Assembly: GCF_003261575.2 (NCBI RefSeq)
Contig: NZ_CP036175.1
Span: forward strand, 3,410,001-3,474,000
Source of the DNA: Klebsiella huaxiensis
GTDB lineage: Bacteria > Pseudomonadota > Gammaproteobacteria > Enterobacterales > Enterobacteriaceae
Reading direction: 5' to 3'
Length of the DNA: 64,000 bases
The notes beneath the pieces are model-generated. The model was not told where the DNA came from and ran no database searches. It saw only the letters and a program-made list of their open reading frames with translations. Position numbers and translations under genes: made by a program. Of this stretch, positions 53,154-60,496 are shown in pieces (within the stretch, counting starts at the first letter, position 1; each line of letters begins with the position of its first letter).

Positions 53154-54230
53154 TTATTCATCAAAGTCGTAGGTCATAATGACCTTAATCGCGGTTTTAT
53201 CGACCATGGCGTCAAACCCTTCGCGCCATTGCGACAAGCCGATACGGTGAGTAATCATCGGTTTAACTTTGATCGCGCCGCTGGCCAGCAGGCGGATGGC
53301 GTTGCGCCACGACGTGGAGTCGTAGGCCATATGCCCGATAATGCTTTTATTCCATGCGGTGATATCGTTGATGGAGAAATCAAGAGGTTTAAAGCCCATG
53401 CCCACGCGAACCACTTCACCATTCGGGCGCAGCATTTCGATTGATTGTTTAAGGGCGATATTGGCGCCGGAGCATTCGATGACCAGCCCCAGATTGTCTT
53501 TACCGCAGATTTCCTGGCAGCGCGCGACCACATCTTCGGTGGAACCGTTGACAACCGCTGTCGCCCCCAGCTCTTTGGCGATCGGGAAGCGTACGGCAAC
53601 ATCCTCTTCCAGCCCGACCATTACGATATTTACGGCCCCCATAATGCGCGCCATCTGGACCGAAAAGAGGCCCAATGGACCGGTACCAAAGACCACAACA
53701 TCCTGGCCGGGAAGGAATTTAGATTGCTGAGCGATAGATTTGTAGGCGTTACAGATAGGATCCAGCACCGCCGCTTCTTCATAATCAACGCCCTGCGGAA
53801 TTTCCCACAGCGCGTGACGGTGAATTTTGAGGATTTCCCCCGGCACCAGACAATATTTCGAGAACCCTCCGCCCCAAGTGTTGTTGTCGAGACCTAAGTT
53901 CACTTTTTCTGTACAACACAGAAAATCGCCTTGTTCGCAGGCCGGGCAAACGCCGCAGACGTGTCCGCTGTTGTCAGAAACCACCCGCTGGCCAACTTTC
54001 CAGTCCTTGACCTTTTCCCCGACCCGCACAATGTTGCCCGCAAATTCATGGCCACGAACGGAGTTGAACTGGTCGGAACCGCTGTCGACATTGTAATGCT
54101 TCATGTCCGCGCCGCAGATGGCCGCCGCTTTGATTTCAATCACCACGTCATCCGGCCCGCATACCGGTTCCGGAACCTCAATCATCTTATAGCCACCAAA
54201 GGCCTTGCCAAATCTTGCCAGTGCTTTCAT
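53154..54230 (-). CDS. ydjL: Zinc-dependent dehydrogenase YdjL
   Basis: Medium-chain zinc dehydrogenase of 358 residues. Catalytic zinc ligands are in AAICGADMKHYN near 37 and VRGHEFAGNI near 60. The structural set is CGVCPACEQGDFLCC near 95, and the NAD motif is VVFGTGPLGLFSVQM near 180. It is the first gene of the ydjLKJIHG operon. The region upstream (54231-54370) would contain the promoter; only a CRP half-site (TGTGATCTGAG on the minus strand near 54345) is visible. Confidence 0.93.
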   Translation of the reverse strand: MKALARFGKAFGGYKMIEVPEPVCGPDDVVIEIKAAAICGADMKHYNVDSGSDQFNSVRGHEFAGNIVRVGEKVKDWKVGQRVVSDNSGHVCGVCPACEQGDFLCCTEKVNLGLDNNTWGGGFSKYCLVPGEILKIHRHALWEIPQGVDYEEAAVLDPICNAYKSIAQQSKFLPGQDVVVFGTGPLGLFSVQMARIMGAVNIVMVGLEEDVAVRFPIAKELGATAVVNGSTEDVVARCQEICGKDNLGLVIECSGANIALKQSIEMLRPNGEVVRVGMGFKPLDFSINDITAWNKSIIGHMAYDSTSWRNAIRLLASGAIKVKPMITHRIGLSQWREGFDAMVDKTAIKVIMTYDFDE

Positions 54231-54428
54231 TGCGTCTTCCTTTGTGTTTAGTTTGCATCAGTGGCACCAATACTTAACCACAACATCTTCAAGGTCAACA
54301 TTAAATCTTTAAAACACAGATAATGATCTGCATTTCACAACTCAGATCACAAATACCGCGAAATGGGTGTTACATGAAGGTGGAGGATTGGAAGAAAGAA
54401 AAATCGACAGGCGTGCCGCTGCGCTTAT

Positions 54429-54496
54429 CAGTACAGCCGTGAACACCTTCGCAGTTTTGTACTGTGGATGATGCTAGCCTGCGAAGGTTGTTTTTT
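54429..54496 (+). ncRNA. Interlocking hairpins with T run upstream of the chitinase
   Basis: ACCTTCGCAG (54445-54454) pairs with CTGCGAAGGT (54479-54488) and is followed by TGTTTTTT: a plus-strand terminator with a 24-base loop. A second pairing, CAGTACA (54429-54435) with TGTACTG (54458-54464), interlocks with the first, so the two exclude each other or form a pseudoknot. This looks like a switchable leader or a small RNA. No protein gene lies upstream on this strand. The 5' end and promoter could not be fixed. Confidence 0.5.
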
Positions 54497-54528
54497 CGCC
54501 ACGCCATTTCCGTGGCGTGTTTGTTTTT
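54497..54528 (+). terminator. Second plus-strand terminator upstream of the chitinase
   Basis: Stem CGCCACG/CGTGGCG (54497-54503 and 54511-54517) with a 7-base loop, followed by TGTTTGTTTTT. Together with the hairpin at 54445-54496 it makes a tandem terminator 9 bp before an ERIC element. Confidence 0.75.
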
Positions 54529-54536
54529 AATATTTT

Positions 54537-54663
54537 TATACCCCAAATAATTCGAGTTGCTTAAAGGCGGCAAGGGAGTGAGTCCCCAGGAGCATAGATA
54601 ACTATGTGACTGGGGTGAACGAGAGTAGCCAACACATAAGCAACTTGAAGTATGACGGGTATA
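54537..54663 (+). repeat. ERIC element (127 bp) directly before the chitinase ribosome binding site
   Basis: Full-length ERIC with TATACCC and GGGTATA ends. It has about six differences from the copy at 23147-23273, and the two share the same unusual core (GAGCATAGATAACTATGTGA). It ends at 54663, one base before the ChiX-complementary sequence. Confidence 0.95.
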
Positions 54664-54674
54664 GTCAAAGAGGA
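54664..54674 (+). promoter_or_regulatory. ChiX sRNA target at the chitinase ribosome binding site
   Basis: GTCAAAGAGGA is perfectly complementary to ChiX bases UCCUCUUUGAC as I remember them. It contains the AGAGGA Shine-Dalgarno sequence of the chitinase, 6 bases before ATG. Pairing would block ribosome binding, as known for the E. coli chitoporin gene chiP. Confidence 0.7.
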
Positions 54675-54680
54675 TCAGAT

Positions 54681-55934
54681 ATGAAACTTTTGCCTTTGTT
54701 GGCAGCATTACCCCTGCTCTGCGCGAGCGTTGTTTCCGCTAACTCACTGATGTCCGTCGGCTACTTTAACGGCGGTGGTGACGTCACTGCCGGTCCTGGC
54801 GGCGATATCGATAAACTGGACGTGCGCCAGATTACCCATCTCAACTACTCATTTGGTCTGGTCTATAACGACGAAAAAGACGAAACCAATGACGCTCTGA
54901 AAGACACCAGCAAGCTGCATCAAATCTGGCTATCACCGAAAGTGCAGGCTGATTTGCAGAAAATTCCCACATTGCGTAAACAGAATCCGAATCTGAAAGT
55001 TCTGCTTTCCGTTGGCGGCTGGGGAGCTCGCGGATTCTCTGGCGCGGCGGCAACCAAAGAAACCCGTGAGGTATTTATTCAGTCGGCACAGGAGATTGTT
55101 GAAAAATATGGTCTGGATGGGATTGATCTTGATTGGGAGTACCCGGTCAACGGTGCATGGGGGCTGGTCGCCAGTCAACCGGCCGATCGGGATAACTTTA
55201 CTGCCCTGCTGAAAGAGCTACGGGCGACCTTTGGGCATAACAAGCTGGTCACCATTGCCGTGGGCGCAAACGCGGAGAGCCCAAAAAGCTGGGTGGATGT
55301 GAAAGCGATTGCCCCGTCGCTTGATTACATCAACCTGATGACTTACGACATGGCGTACGGCACCCAGTACTTCAACTCCAACCTGTATGACTCGACGCAG
55401 TGGCCGACAGTCGCAGAAGCGGATAAGTACAGCGCGGATTTTGTGGTCAATAACTACATTGCCGCTGGTTTAAAACCGAGCCAGATGAATCTGGGGATTG
55501 GTTTCTATGGCCGGGTACCAAAACGCGCCGTCGAGCCGGGCATTGACTGGAGCAAACCTGATGCACAGAAAAATCCGGCGACGCAACCTTACTTCGAAGC
55601 ACAGCAAGTTGAGCTGTTCAAGTCGTTAGGCTTTGATCTGACCAAAGATACCTATGTGAAATACAACGACATTGTGGCGAAGCTAATCAACGATCCGCAG
55701 AAGCGTTTTACTCAGCACTGGGATGATGAAGCGAAGGTGCCGTGGTTGTCGGTGCAGTCGGCTGACGGTAAAGCGCTTTTTGCCCTCTCCTACGAGAACC
55801 CACGCTCGGTGGCTATCAAAGCGGAGTACATCAAGAGCAAGGGCCTGGGAGGCGCGATGTTCTGGGAGTACGGCGCGGACGATCAAAACCAGTTAGCGAA
55901 ACAGCTGGCAGAGACGTTAGGGCTCAAGCACTGA
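54681..55934 (+). CDS. GH18 family chitinase
   Basis: Secreted or periplasmic chitin-degrading enzyme of 417 residues. A signal peptide (MKLLPLLAALPLLCASVVSA) leads into a single GH18 catalytic barrel. The substrate strand LKVLLSVGGWGARGFSG is near residue 100, and the catalytic DGIDLDWEYP near 150 has the DxxDxDxE acid. YINLMTYDMAYG near 215 and AMFWEYGADD near the end complete the barrel. There is no separate chitin-binding domain. I chose ATG 54681 for its signal peptide; the longer reading runs into ERIC sequence. Products such as diacetylchitobiose would be taken up by the chb PTS. Expression is probably repressed by ChiX. E. coli has no chitinase at this site. Confidence 0.92.
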   Translation: MKLLPLLAALPLLCASVVSANSLMSVGYFNGGGDVTAGPGGDIDKLDVRQITHLNYSFGLVYNDEKDETNDALKDTSKLHQIWLSPKVQADLQKIPTLRKQNPNLKVLLSVGGWGARGFSGAAATKETREVFIQSAQEIVEKYGLDGIDLDWEYPVNGAWGLVASQPADRDNFTALLKELRATFGHNKLVTIAVGANAESPKSWVDVKAIAPSLDYINLMTYDMAYGTQYFNSNLYDSTQWPTVAEADKYSADFVVNNYIAAGLKPSQMNLGIGFYGRVPKRAVEPGIDWSKPDAQKNPATQPYFEAQQVELFKSLGFDLTKDTYVKYNDIVAKLINDPQKRFTQHWDDEAKVPWLSVQSADGKALFALSYENPRSVAIKAEYIKSKGLGGAMFWEYGADDQNQLAKQLAETLGLKH

Positions 55935-55983
55935 TCGACTCTGTGCCATGCCAGGCACAATAGGTTATGATTAGCACCATCCA

Positions 55984-56009
55984 CTGCGCCAGACATTGGC
56001 GCAGTTTTT
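55984..56009 (+). terminator. Rho-independent terminator after the chitinase
   Basis: Stem CTGCGCCA/TGGCGCAG (55984-55991 and 55997-56004) with a 5-base loop, then TTTTT. It lies only 27 bp before the next start codon, and a possible promoter -10 (TATGAT, 55966-55971) sits upstream of it, so it may also be a 5' leader hairpin of the next gene. Confidence 0.8.
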
Positions 56010-56036
56010 CATTTTCTACAGGAGGCATGGGGTCTT

Positions 56037-56381
56037 ATGGCTTTTATCCCCAAAAACTACGCCCGTCTTGAAGTTGGTTATCGCGAAAAGGCGCTGAAAA
56101 TCTTCCCCTGGGTCTGCGGACGCTGCTCCCGCGAGTTTGTCTATTCAAACCTGCGTGAGTTGACGGTGCATCATATCGACCACGATCACTCCAATAACCC
56201 GGAAGATGGTAGCAACTGGGAGATGCTGTGCCTGTATTGCCACGACCATGAACATTCCAAATACACTGAAGCCGATCAGTACGGATCAACGGTGGTGGCG
56301 GGCGAAGATGCTCAGAAAGACATCGGCGAAGCAAAATACAACCCATTTGCCGATCTGAAAGCAATGATGAATAAGAAGTAA
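56037..56381 (+). CDS. yajD: HNH nuclease family protein YajD
   Basis: Small HNH-type protein of 114 residues, nearly identical as I recall to E. coli YajD (115 residues). The zinc cysteines are in WVCGRCSREF near residue 27 and LCLYCHDHEHSKY near 66. The HNH catalytic signature is LTVHHIDHDHSNNPEDG near 42. Nuclease activity is inferred from the fold only. The start ATG 56037 has AGGAGG 10 bases upstream. In E. coli K-12 yajD is near tsx, not here. Its own promoter would have to lie before the terminator hairpin at 55984-56009. Confidence 0.92.
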   Translation: MAFIPKNYARLEVGYREKALKIFPWVCGRCSREFVYSNLRELTVHHIDHDHSNNPEDGSNWEMLCLYCHDHEHSKYTEADQYGSTVVAGEDAQKDIGEAKYNPFADLKAMMNKK

Positions 56382-56436
56382 CACCAGGCGCTCATTACGC
56401 TTCAGCGCCCGGCGTTCAACAGCCGGGCCAGAGCTA

Positions 56437-56712
56437 TCAGGATTTAAACGTCGCAATAGGTTGCGGCGTGATGCCGAAGTCAACTTTCAGCTGCTGTTTG
56501 CTCTTCATCACCATCTGTCCATTGGTGTCGATGGTCATATGCTGCGCCTCAACGTTGTGTCGGGCCTGCCAGAGCATAACTAGCTGCAGGCTGTTCTCTT
56601 TCTGTTCCGCAGTCAATGCTACGCCATCCGGCCATTTCCCCAGCTCCACCGCCGTCGCCAGACGCTGATAAACTTCCGGCGTCATGCTATCGATAATTTG
56701 TTCAATTTCCAT
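56437..56712 (-). CDS. yeaC: DUF1315 family protein YeaC
   Basis: Small protein of 91 residues (90 in E. coli), function unknown. The conserved core is MTPEVYQRLATAVELGKWPD then LTAEQKENSLQLVMLWQARH, typical of the family. The start is ATG 56712 (MEIEQIIDSM), though its GGAAG lies very close; the frame is open upstream into msrB. It follows msrB by 43 bp and is probably co-transcribed with it. Confidence 0.9.
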   Translation of the reverse strand: MEIEQIIDSMTPEVYQRLATAVELGKWPDGVALTAEQKENSLQLVMLWQARHNVEAQHMTIDTNGQMVMKSKQQLKVDFGITPQPIATFKS

Positions 56713-56755
56713 CTTCCGCCAGCCCCGCTTTGGAATAATTTGCTGAATCGGTTTT

Positions 56756-57169
56756 TCAACCTTTAATTTGCTCACCATTTTCATCATTGGTGAAGCTTAA
56801 AGACGCCGAATTAACACAAAAACGCTCGCCGGTGGGTTGCGGACCGTCCGGGAACACATGTCCAAGATGAGCATCGCATTTTCCGCAGCGAATTTCCGTG
56901 CGCTGCATACCGTGGGAGTAGTCCGTTAGATAACGGATCGCTTCCTCGCTGACTGGCTCATAAAAACTCGGCCAACCACAGCCCGAATCATACTTGGTTT
57001 GCGAGTTAAACAGCGCTGCATCGCACACCAGGCAGTGATAGACGCCATCGCGTTTGTTGTGGAGTAGCCGCCCGGTGAACGGCGGTTCAGTACCGTGATT
57101 CTGCGTCACGTAAAACTGCATCTCGCTCAAATCTTTTTTGAGCTCGTCCGAGGAGGGTTTATTCGACAT
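56756..57169 (-). CDS. msrB: Peptide methionine (R)-S-oxide reductase
   Basis: Repairs methionine-R-sulfoxide in proteins, using thioredoxin. The product is 137 residues, as in E. coli. Two CxxC pairs bind zinc: CLVCDA near 46 and CGKCDAHLGHVF near 95. The catalytic Cys is in ERFCVNSASLSF near 118. GCGWPSFYEP is the substrate-binding tryptophan motif. I chose ATG 57169 (MSNKPSSDELKK); the in-frame ATG 57220 is upstream of a weak site and adds unrelated residues. It is divergent from gapA. Confidence 0.96.
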   Translation of the reverse strand: MSNKPSSDELKKDLSEMQFYVTQNHGTEPPFTGRLLHNKRDGVYHCLVCDAALFNSQTKYDSGCGWPSFYEPVSEEAIRYLTDYSHGMQRTEIRCGKCDAHLGHVFPDGPQPTGERFCVNSASLSFTNDENGEQIKG

Positions 57170-57286
57170 TGGCTTGCTTCTCGCTGTGTAAAGGACAACT
57201 TTTCGCGTCAATTCTAACAAAATATTAACAATGAAGCGTGAACTTTTGTTCTAAACTTAGGCGATGCCAAGAGGCAGCTACGCAAT

Positions 57287-57302
57287 TGTGATTAAGATCA
57301 CA
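57287..57302. promoter_or_regulatory. CRP site in the msrB-gapA spacer
   Basis: TGTGA-TTAAGA-TCACA has both half-sites of the CRP operator intact. It is centred about 215 bp upstream of the gapA start. It could serve an upstream gapA promoter or the divergent msrB promoter. Confidence 0.8.
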
Positions 57303-57437
57303 TTTTTATCTTTAATGCCCTTTAAAATTCCGGGCGCAGCCCCCATATGGAATTGGGCTCAAAGGGAAAGTGGGGTAAATCAATCGCGCAAAGGTATGCT
57401 GAGGATTGATTTGTCGCAATGATTGACACGATTCCGC

Positions 57438-57465
57438 TTGACGCTGCGTAAGGTTTTTGTAATTT
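57438..57465 (+). promoter_or_regulatory. Main gapA promoter (P1-like)
   Basis: TTGACG (57438-57443) and TAATTT (57460-57465) with a 16-bp spacer, about 40 bp upstream of the gapA start. The sequence agrees with the E. coli gapA P1 promoter as I remember it. Further promoters are known in E. coli and may exist in 57340-57430. Confidence 0.65.
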
Positions 57466-57508
57466 TACAGGCAACCTTTTATTCACTAACAAATAGCTGG
57501 TGGAATAT

Positions 57509-58504
57509 ATGACTATCAAAGTAGGTATCAACGGTTTTGGCCGTATCGGTCGCATTGTTTTCCGTGCTGCTCAGGAACGTTCTGACATCGAGATCGTTGC
57601 AATCAACGACCTGTTAGACGCTGACTACATGGCATACATGCTGAAGTATGACTCCACTCACGGCCGTTTCAACGGTACCGTTGAAGTGAAAGACGGTCAT
57701 CTGATCGTTAACGGTAAAAAAATCCGTGTTACCGCTGAGCGTGATCCGGCTAACCTGAAGTGGAACGAAGCAGGCGTTGACGTAGTTGCTGAAGCAACTG
57801 GTCTGTTCCTGACTGACGAGACTGCTCGTAAACACATCACTGCTGGCGCGAAAAAAGTCGTTCTGACTGGCCCGTCCAAAGACAACACTCCGATGTTTGT
57901 TAAAGGCGCTAACTTTGACAAATACGAAGGCCAGGACATCGTTTCTAACGCATCCTGCACCACCAACTGCCTGGCTCCGCTGGCTAAAGTTATCAACGAC
58001 AACTTCGGTATCATCGAAGGTCTGATGACTACCGTTCACGCGACCACCGCAACTCAGAAAACCGTTGATGGCCCGTCTCACAAAGACTGGCGTGGCGGTC
58101 GTGGCGCAGCTCAAAACATCATCCCGTCCTCTACCGGTGCTGCTAAAGCTGTAGGTAAAGTACTGCCAGAACTGAATGGCAAACTGACCGGTATGGCGTT
58201 CCGCGTTCCGACTCCTAACGTATCTGTTGTTGACCTGACCGTTCGTCTGGAAAAAGCTGCTTCTTATGAAGAAATTAAGAAAGCAATCAAAGCTGCTTCC
58301 GAAGGCGCAATGAAAGGCGTTCTGGGCTACACCGAAGATGACGTTGTATCTACCGATTTCAACGGCGAAGTTTGCACTTCAGTATTCGATGCTAAAGCAG
58401 GTATCGCTCTGAACGACAACTTTGTGAAACTGGTTTCCTGGTACGACAACGAAACGGGTTACTCCAACAAGGTTCTGGACCTGATTGCTCACATCTCCAA
58501 ATAA
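57509..58504 (+). CDS. gapA: Glyceraldehyde-3-phosphate dehydrogenase A
   Basis: Glycolytic tetramer: glyceraldehyde 3-phosphate + NAD+ + phosphate to 1,3-bisphosphoglycerate. The product is 331 residues, as in E. coli. The NAD loop is GINGFGRIGRIVFRA at the N-terminus. The catalytic Cys is in SNASCTTNCLAPLAK near 150 and the His in TTVHATTATQKTVDG near 177. Codon use is strongly biased to optimal codons (CTG, GTT, AAA, GGT), as for a highly expressed gene. The start ATG 57509 follows GGTGGA. A strong terminator follows. Confidence 0.99.
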   Translation: MTIKVGINGFGRIGRIVFRAAQERSDIEIVAINDLLDADYMAYMLKYDSTHGRFNGTVEVKDGHLIVNGKKIRVTAERDPANLKWNEAGVDVVAEATGLFLTDETARKHITAGAKKVVLTGPSKDNTPMFVKGANFDKYEGQDIVSNASCTTNCLAPLAKVINDNFGIIEGLMTTVHATTATQKTVDGPSHKDWRGGRGAAQNIIPSSTGAAKAVGKVLPELNGKLTGMAFRVPTPNVSVVDLTVRLEKAASYEEIKKAIKAASEGAMKGVLGYTEDDVVSTDFNGEVCTSVFDAKAGIALNDNFVKLVSWYDNETGYSNKVLDLIAHISK

Positions 58505-58528
58505 GTTGAGATGAATAAGTAATCTGTA

Positions 58529-58555
58529 AGAGCGACTTCGGTCGCTCTTTTTTTT
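58529..58555 (+). terminator. Rho-independent terminator of gapA
   Basis: AGAGCGAC-TTCG-GTCGCTCT followed by seven T: a tight UUCG tetraloop terminator 25 bp after the stop and 25 bp before yeaD. Confidence 0.95.
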
Positions 58556-58579
58556 ATCTGAGCATTAAAGGATTGCGTA

Positions 58580-59464
58580 ATGATTAATAAAATTTTTGCT
58601 CTCCCGGTTATCGAACAACTTACCCCTGTCCTCTCCCGCCGCCAGCTTGATGACCTGGAGTTAATCGTTGTTGACCATCCACAGGTTAAAGCTTCTGTTG
58701 CTTTTCAGGGCGCTCACCTGCTCTCCTGGAAACCCGCAGGTGAAGAGGAAGTTCTGTGGCTCAGCGGTAACACACCGTTCAAAAAAGGCGTTGCCCTGCG
58801 CGGCGGCGTGCCGATTTGCTGGCCATGGTTTGGTCCTGCGGCTCAGCAGGGTCTGCCATCACACGGCTTCGCCCGTAATCTGCCGTGGACGCTGAAAGCA
58901 CATAAAGAAGACGACAACGGCGCGGTGCTGACCTTTGAACTGCAAAGCAGCGATGCGACTCGCCAGTACTGGCCGCACGAGTTCACGCTACTAGCCCGTT
59001 TCAAACTGGGTAAAACCTGTGAGATTGAGCTGGAAGCACACGGCGAATTTGAAACCACTTCCGCCCTGCACACCTACTTCAACGTTGGTGATATCGCCGC
59101 GGTGAAAGTGAGCGGCCTTGGCGATCGTTACGTTGATAAAGTCAATAATGCCGAAGAGGGTGTATTAAGCGACGGCGTACAGACTTTCCCTGACCGTACC
59201 GACCGCGTTTATCTGAATGCGGATGCCTGCAGCGTGATTCATGACGACGCGTTGAACCGCAACATCGACGTTATCCATCACCATAACAGCAACGTGGTAG
59301 GCTGGAACCCAGGACCGGCACTTTCTGTCAGCATGGGCGATATGCCTGACGATGGTTATAAAACCTTCGTTTGTGTAGAAAGCTGCTGCGCGATCGAGCC
59401 ACAGAAGGCCAGCGAAGAGAAACCTTCGCGCCTGGCGCAAACCATTCGCGTAGTAAAACGCTAA
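58580..59464 (+). CDS. yeaD: D-hexose-6-phosphate mutarotase YeaD
   Basis: Aldose-1-epimerase superfamily protein, 294 residues as in E. coli. It is thought to interconvert the anomers of hexose 6-phosphates. The conserved region GGVPICWPWFGP near 73, the His in GLPSHGFARNLPW near 95, HTYFNVGDIA near 160, and the acidic residue in FVCVESCCAIEPQ near 265 match the active site. Its position after gapA gives a loose link with glycolysis; a strong terminator separates them, so readthrough or a separate promoter would be needed. Confidence 0.94.
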   Translation: MINKIFALPVIEQLTPVLSRRQLDDLELIVVDHPQVKASVAFQGAHLLSWKPAGEEEVLWLSGNTPFKKGVALRGGVPICWPWFGPAAQQGLPSHGFARNLPWTLKAHKEDDNGAVLTFELQSSDATRQYWPHEFTLLARFKLGKTCEIELEAHGEFETTSALHTYFNVGDIAAVKVSGLGDRYVDKVNNAEEGVLSDGVQTFPDRTDRVYLNADACSVIHDDALNRNIDVIHHHNSNVVGWNPGPALSVSMGDMPDDGYKTFVCVESCCAIEPQKASEEKPSRLAQTIRVVKR

Positions 59465-59491
59465 AAGCCAGAACTGATTGTGTTCGTCATT

Positions 59492-59525
59492 GTGCCGGGC
59501 GGCGGCTCATGCCTTACCCGGCCTA
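59492..59525. repeat. Single REP unit between yeaD and yeaE
   Basis: TGCCGGGCGGCGGCTCATGCC followed by TTACCCGGCCTAC: the classic REP sequence, between convergent genes. Confidence 0.85.
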
Positions 59526-59548
59526 CGATACTTAAGCCCCGCTGAGTT

Positions 59549-60403
59549 TTAGACCATATCCAGCGGCGTTTTTCTTCCCGGTGCCGGATAGGCTTTATCC
59601 AAAAGCGCCAGCTCCTCAGCACTGAGCACAATTTCCAGCGCCGCAGCATTTTGCTCTACGTGCTCAATGCTTGCGGCTTTCGGAATAGCCAGCACGCCCT
59701 GATGGCTAACCACCCACGCCAGCAGCACTTGTGCGGCGGTGACGCCTCGGGCTTCAGCGATATTTTTCACAACGGTATGATTTAAAAGTCCATTACGCAG
59801 GCGTCCAGCCTGAGCCAGCGGACAATATGCCATCACCGGCAATTGCTGCTGCTGACACCACGGCAGCAGGTCATACTCAATACCGCGGGAAGCCAGGTGA
59901 TAGAGCACCTGATTGGTCGCGCATTGATCGCCACCGTCCGCCTGCCAGAGCTGCTGCATATCATCGTAATCGAGATTCGACACACCCCAACGGCGAATTT
60001 TACCCTGCGCAACCAGCGCTTCCATACCCTCAATCGTCTCCTGCAATGAGTAATCACCACGCCAATGCAGCAAATAAAGATCAAGATAGTCGGTATTCAG
60101 GCGGCGCAGGCTGGCTTCGCAGGCGCTGGCTATTTTGCGTCCACCAGCATTCCACGGATAGACTTTGGAGACCAGCACCACACGTTCGCGCTGCCCGCGA
60201 ATGGCTTCACTCACTACCTCTTCCGCACCGCCATCAGCATACATTTCCGCCGTGTCGATAACCGTCAGCCCCAGATCAATGCCCGCACGTAGTGCAGCAA
60301 CCTCCTGAGCGTGCAGCGCCTGGTTTTCGCCCATATACCAGGTTCCCTGCCCGATGACAGGAACCGCCGGATGCCCGCCAAAACTGATTGTCCTTTCTGC
60401 CAT
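59549..60403 (-). CDS. yeaE: Aldo/keto reductase YeaE (methylglyoxal reductase)
   Basis: NADPH-dependent aldo/keto reductase of 284 residues; the E. coli enzyme reduces methylglyoxal and other aldehydes. Catalytic Asp and Tyr are in VIDTAEMYADGGAEE near 50, Lys in VLVSKVYPWNAGG near 79, and His in LYLLHWRGDYS near 112. The C-terminal cofactor motif is AIPKAASIEHVEQNA. The start ATG 60403 has AGGAGG upstream. It is convergent with yeaD across a REP. Confidence 0.94.
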   Translation of the reverse strand: MAERTISFGGHPAVPVIGQGTWYMGENQALHAQEVAALRAGIDLGLTVIDTAEMYADGGAEEVVSEAIRGQRERVVLVSKVYPWNAGGRKIASACEASLRRLNTDYLDLYLLHWRGDYSLQETIEGMEALVAQGKIRRWGVSNLDYDDMQQLWQADGGDQCATNQVLYHLASRGIEYDLLPWCQQQQLPVMAYCPLAQAGRLRNGLLNHTVVKNIAEARGVTAAQVLLAWVVSHQGVLAIPKAASIEHVEQNAAALEIVLSAEELALLDKAYPAPGRKTPLDMV

Positions 60404-60440
60404 TGATACCTCCTGTTATTTGATTGCACCACCGTAATGC

Positions 60441-60465
60441 AAAACAGGGCATCACGCCCTGTTTT
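60441..60465. terminator. Bidirectional-type terminator after mipA
   Basis: AAAACAGGGC-ATCAC-GCCCTGTTTT: a 10-bp stem with A and T tails, 30 bp after the mipA stop. It ends mipA before the yeaE promoter region. Confidence 0.8.
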
Positions 60466-60496
60466 GATGCACGAATTGCCTTGTAAAGAAGCACAA

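Noticed and set aside
54338..54356. CRP site before ydjL
   Set aside because: Only one half-site (TGTGA on the minus strand) is present; the other half does not match TCACA.
54370..54708. A 112-codon minus-strand open frame upstream of the chitinase
   Set aside because: It is translation of the ERIC element and of the hairpin region; ERIC sequences often yield such frames.
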